60,000 nucleotides of DNA, from positions 769,501 through 829,500 of the forward strand of contig CAJNDS010000236.1 of NCBI GenBank assembly GCA_905221605.1, read 5' to 3'. Within the stretch, counting starts at the first letter, position 1, and each line of letters begins with the position of its first letter. A model generated the notes under the pieces. That model did not search any database. It was given only the letters and a program-made list of their open reading frames with translations, and was not told the DNA's origin. Of this stretch, positions 57,332 to 60,000 are shown piece by piece. Source of the stretch: Symbiodinium natans. Taxonomy: Eukaryota; Sar; Dinophyceae; Suessiales; Symbiodiniaceae. Both the position numbers and the translations under genes were made by a program.

Positions 57332-58100
57332 GGTGGCGGCTTTGCGCCAGGCCCTTGGCCTCAGCAAACGCCGCGACGCCGCCACCGAGGCCCCAGAGGC
57401 GCCGCTGTGGGGGAGCAGATTAGGGTTTTGGGGTTTTAGGGTTTTTTTGGGGGGTTTTAGGGTTTTGGGGTTTTAGGGTTTTTTTGGGGGGTTTTAGGGT
57501 TTTGGGGTTTTAGGGTTTTTTTGGGGGGTTTTAGGGTTTTGGGGTTTTAGGGTTTTTGTTGGGGGTTTTAGGGTTTTGGGGTTTTAGGGTTTGGGGGTTG
57601 GGCGAACTGGACGACAGCCTCAACGAGGCGCTCCATGCTCGGGTTTAGGGTTTTAGGGTTTTAGGGTGTTAGGGTTTTTTGGGGTTCAGGGTTTTAGGGT
57701 TTTTAGGGTTTTAGGGTTTTTTGGTTTTTTGGGGTGTTGGGGTTTTTGGGGTTTTGGGGTTTTTTTGGGGTTTTAGGGTTTTGGGGTTTGGGGGTTTGGG
57801 GTTTTAGGGGTTAAGGGGTTTAAGGGTTGGAGGGTTCAAGGGGTTAGGGTTTACCTGGGTTGGCGTGTTAAAGGGTTTAGGGGTTTGAGGGTTTGGGATT
57901 TAATAGGGTTTGCTGTTTAGAGTTGTAGCAAGCCCTTTTGGGTGCTATTTAGGGTCCTTGTCGTCATCATTCCTGTAGCGCGGCGTCTCAAATCACAGAT
58001 CTGCCGGGACGGTCACGAGCACGATGTCGGGATGCTTACGCTGTTTGGCTCCCGGTATTCATCTAGGCCCAGACGGAACAAGGGCTTTAGGTTTGGAGTT
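57332..58100 (+). CDS. Exons embedded in G/T-rich arrays, unknown
   Basis: 57332-57419 (after CTCTGCAG) reads VAALRQALGLSKRRDAATEA. A 40-bp island at 57598-57642 reads GELDDSLNEALHAR, between two arrays. From 57953 (after CTATTTAG), one frame reads VARRLKSQICRDGHEHDVGM to TAG and a second is also open. The helical charged pieces suggest one protein. Confidence 0.45.
57420..57900. repeat. GGGTTTTGGGGTTTTAGGG minisatellite
   Basis: A unit of about 40 bp (GGGTTTTGGGG, TTTTAGGG, TTTTTTTGGGGGG) is repeated four times, then degenerates. The + strand is almost only G and T with many G3-4 runs. Confidence 0.95.
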
Positions 58101-58140
58101 TAGGAATCAGAGGCCGAGTTTAGAGGTTTTGGTTGTAGAG

Positions 58141-58345
58141 TTACCTTGAGAGAGAAACCGTTGGTCCCGCTGTGAAGCAGCAGCTTTCAAGAGTTTATGC
58201 TGTTTGTTCTCGGGATGTTTATTTCTTCTGAGGGCAGATTGGACGCAAAGACGAGTATCTGACTCAGATTTATTGTGGACTTGACCGTCTTGCGATTTTT
58301 CTGTTGGGAGTAGCTTGGGGGGGGGGGGGGGACTTATAGCAGTCT
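58141..58345 (+). CDS. Two short exons, unknown
   Basis: 58141-58231 reads LERETVGPAVKQQLSRVYAV to TGA. 58240 onward (after GAGGGCAG) reads IGRKDEYLTQIYCGLDRLAI then FLLGVAWG into a G run. Confidence 0.45.
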
Positions 58346-58363
58346 TACCACCGAAACCCTCTG

Positions 58364-58712
58364 ATGTTCAACTTCCCCCCAGCAGCAAAAGCAGCCGACT
58401 CTTGTGGAGAGAGGAAAGCATTGGCGACTCTCCAGCAGCAGCGGTCAAGCTGCAGCGTCCTCGGTACCGCCTCGAGTCGGGTCTTGGGTCCTCATGCATC
58501 GCAGGAATGCACTGAGAGAGGGCCATACCTTGGGGACGAAATGAACCCTAAAAGTGGGGTCATATACCCTAGACTACTAGAATTCCTTTTTCAGGTTTAT
58601 GAACCATAAACCCTTTTCGGGTTCATGTCGTCCCCGAGGTAGGGGCACCTCGAACTTCATGCAAGTCGACAATCAGTATACATCCTCTCGTAGACCTCTT
58701 TCGACTGGATTG
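58364..58712 (+). CDS. Two exons across a family C element, 3' end
   Basis: Exon 1 (58364-58534) reads AAKAADSCGERKALATLQQQ and ends CTTGGG|GACGAA. Intron 58535-58638 is family C. Exon 2 (58639-58712) reads VGAPRTSCKSTISIHPLVDL to TGA. In phase with a GA donor and GAG acceptor; removing 104 bp is needed to keep the frame. Confidence 0.5.
58529..58639. mobile_element. MITE family C, copy at 58.6 kb
   Basis: CCTTGGGGACGAAATGAACC and GGTTCATGTCGTCCCCGAGG, 104-bp interior between splice-like borders. Confidence 0.95.
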
Positions 58713-58804
58713 AACTCCCCCCCCCCCCCCCCACCCTGCCGCACACGAAGACACCCACCCTAAGCCTTAAACCCTAAAAACCCCTAAACCCCAAACCTTA
58801 CTTT

Positions 58805-58980
58805 GGCCAGCCTGAACATAAGGGCAAACAAATGAAGGCCGTTCTCGGGATCAATGATGCCTGCACTGAGGCCGGCCAGCATGCGAGACATCCAGACGTT
58901 CTCGGCACCTCAGCGCAAGTCCCAAGAGGGGCTCCCCCAACCCCCAAAAAGGGTTTGGCGTCCCACCATAGGGAGAATTG
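58805..58980 (+). CDS. Exon, unknown
   Basis: Reads MKAVLGINDACTEAGQHARH (ATG at 58832; the frame is open upstream) and ends TGA. A longer frame 58854-59075 overlaps. Confidence 0.45.
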
Positions 58981-59129
58981 AAACCTGCAGCATGTGGTCT
59001 AGCATCCCAATTTCAGGGTTCATTAGGTCCTCAGGGTGGTGGTTTCCCCTGGCAAAACCTTGCTGTGGAGCATGACATACACGATTCAATTCATGCAAGC
59101 ATGTAAACACTCATTTTTCTGTTTCTCAT

Positions 59130-59358
59130 ATGCTTGGCTTGGTGGCAATCCAGGAGTTCCTGCGGCTGAGTCCGGCAATCCAGGAGGCCTCCATGAAGAT
59201 GTCAGCTGAGGCCTGTCAGGGGATCAGCGGCTTCGGTCAGCAGGGATGAAGAAACATCTGTGGACACAAAGCAGACCTGAAGAAGCCTCCGCGGTCCGCA
59301 GTTCGGACAGTTTCTACTAACATGGATGTGAAGATGTGTGAAGTATCGAGGGGCCTTG
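59130..59358 (+). CDS. Frame with one internal TGA, unknown
   Basis: Reads RLSPAIQEASMKMSAEACQG, TGA at 59246, then in register ICGHKADLKKPPRSAVRTVS to TGA. A GGCAATCCAGGAG repeat gives AIQE twice. Confidence 0.4.
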
Positions 59359-59397
59359 TTTGCTGAGCCTGGCTAGGAGCTGACCGCCTTGTGCGAG

Positions 59398-59703
59398 ACG
59401 GCGGCCGGTTGTCAGCACTCATCTGCTGTGTTGCTTCTGATGGTTGGTGGGTTTGGTAAATGCCAGCTTTGCTGGCTTATGGTTGCAAGTGATGCAAGTG
59501 TAGGACGCCCGCCGGCTTCATGGATTGCCTACATGGGTAGGGGATCGAAAGGGAAGAGCATTCATGCTAAGGGTCGTCGGGAGCCCTGCTTTCATGTTAT
59601 TCAGGTGTGTCCTATCCAGGCCGAGGGGTTGAAAGTTGCCTGTGGTGGGAGTTATTCCAGGAATGCCTCGAGTGGCCTTGCAATTCACCCGAAACCGCCC
59701 TAA
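59398..59703 (+). CDS. Open frame of about 100 codons, unknown
   Basis: Reads SAVLLLMVGGFGKCQLCWLM, hydrophobic, then basic GRGSKGKSIHAKGRREPC. It ends at TAA in a CCCTAAA unit. Confidence 0.35.
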   Translation, partial: TAAGCQHSSAVLLLMVGGFGKCQLCWLMVASDASVGRPPASWIAYMGRGSKGKSIHAKGRREPCFHVIQVCPIQAEGLKVACGGSYSRNASSGLAIHPKPP

Positions 59704-59727
59704 ACCCAAAAACCCCACCATGCTCAG

Positions 59728-59823
59728 GCCCGTCTGAAGTTCTTCGATGGCGAGTTGTTCGAGGCGGTCTTCGTGCACATCAGGCCGCGCTGGGGCTTAG
59801 CTCACCAAGCCCCGATTCACTAG
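59728..59823 (+). CDS. Terminal exon, unknown
   Basis: After CATGCTCAG, reads ARLKFFDGELFEAVFVHIRP to TAG. Well-formed hydrophobic/charged alternation. Confidence 0.45.
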   Translation, partial: ARLKFFDGELFEAVFVHIRPRWGLAHQAPIH

Positions 59824-59849
59824 TTAGTTGCATTGCCTGTCAGAGAAGT

Positions 59850-60000
59850 CTGTGAACCCTAAACCCGAAACTTTCCTAAACTTTCCGAAGCCCTAAACCC
59901 TAAACCCTAAGCCCTAAAGCCTAAACGGCCTTGTGCGGGTGTGAGAGTCGAAACCCTAAACCCTGCATACCTTTCAAGCTCCTTCTAAGAACTCTCGAGG
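59850..60000. repeat. CCCTAAA array with recurrent flank motif
   Basis: CCCTAAA units, then TTGTGCGGGTGTGAGAGTCG and a second short array, then AACTCTCGAGG at the window edge. Confidence 0.9.

Overview
The window looks like nuclear DNA of an alveolate, most probably a dinoflagellate. The plant/alveolate telomere unit TTTAGGG is scattered in short arrays from end to end, on both strands. Nearly every credible exon is on the + strand. Exons are short (about 50-300 bp) and G/C-rich. Several splice sites fit best with GC or GA donors, which dinoflagellates are known to use. The DNA is full of short inverted-repeat elements, A/T microsatellites and long homopolymer runs. There is no bacterial-style operon, tRNA, rRNA or CRISPR array that I can see. 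All exon calls come from reading frame, splice-site context and protein-like composition, without transcripts, so most products are unnamed and confidences are modest.

Layout. 0.8-8.8 kb: many small exons, one of them resembling the start of a SAMHD1-like HD domain. 8.8-15 kb: isolated exons among microsatellites and nested MITEs. 16-18.3 kb: a Mei2-like RNA-binding (RRM_2) gene, the best-supported named gene, whose introns use GC donors. 18.6-25.3 kb: more orphan exons, telomere-like arrays and a 125-bp tandem repeat. 25.4-28.9 kb: a non-genic block with minisatellites, an AT-rich satellite island, a long perfect-type hairpin, poly-G and a large CCCTAAA array. 29-40.8 kb: orphan exons, then a denser stretch of longer open frames at 38.8-40.7 kb. 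40.8-43.2 kb: a TBC-domain (Rab-GAP-type) gene with a Pro/Ala/Lys-rich N-terminal region. 44.3-60 kb: the densest run of splice-compatible exon pairs.

Two patterns stand out. (1) Many TTTAGGG arrays sit exactly between two protein-like exons. Because an array starts with GT and ends with TTTAG, it can act as a GT-AG intron. In about a dozen cases (24-230 bp) the exons join in phase. (2) At least four MITE families of about 100-125 bp (called A, B, C and G here) also sit precisely between coding exons, with their termini at or next to the splice sites. Family C consistently offers GA-AG. This looks like introner biology with several concurrent families, including one built from telomere-like repeat. 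Two or three frames are often open in this G/C-rich DNA, so phase agreement is suggestive and RNA evidence would decide.
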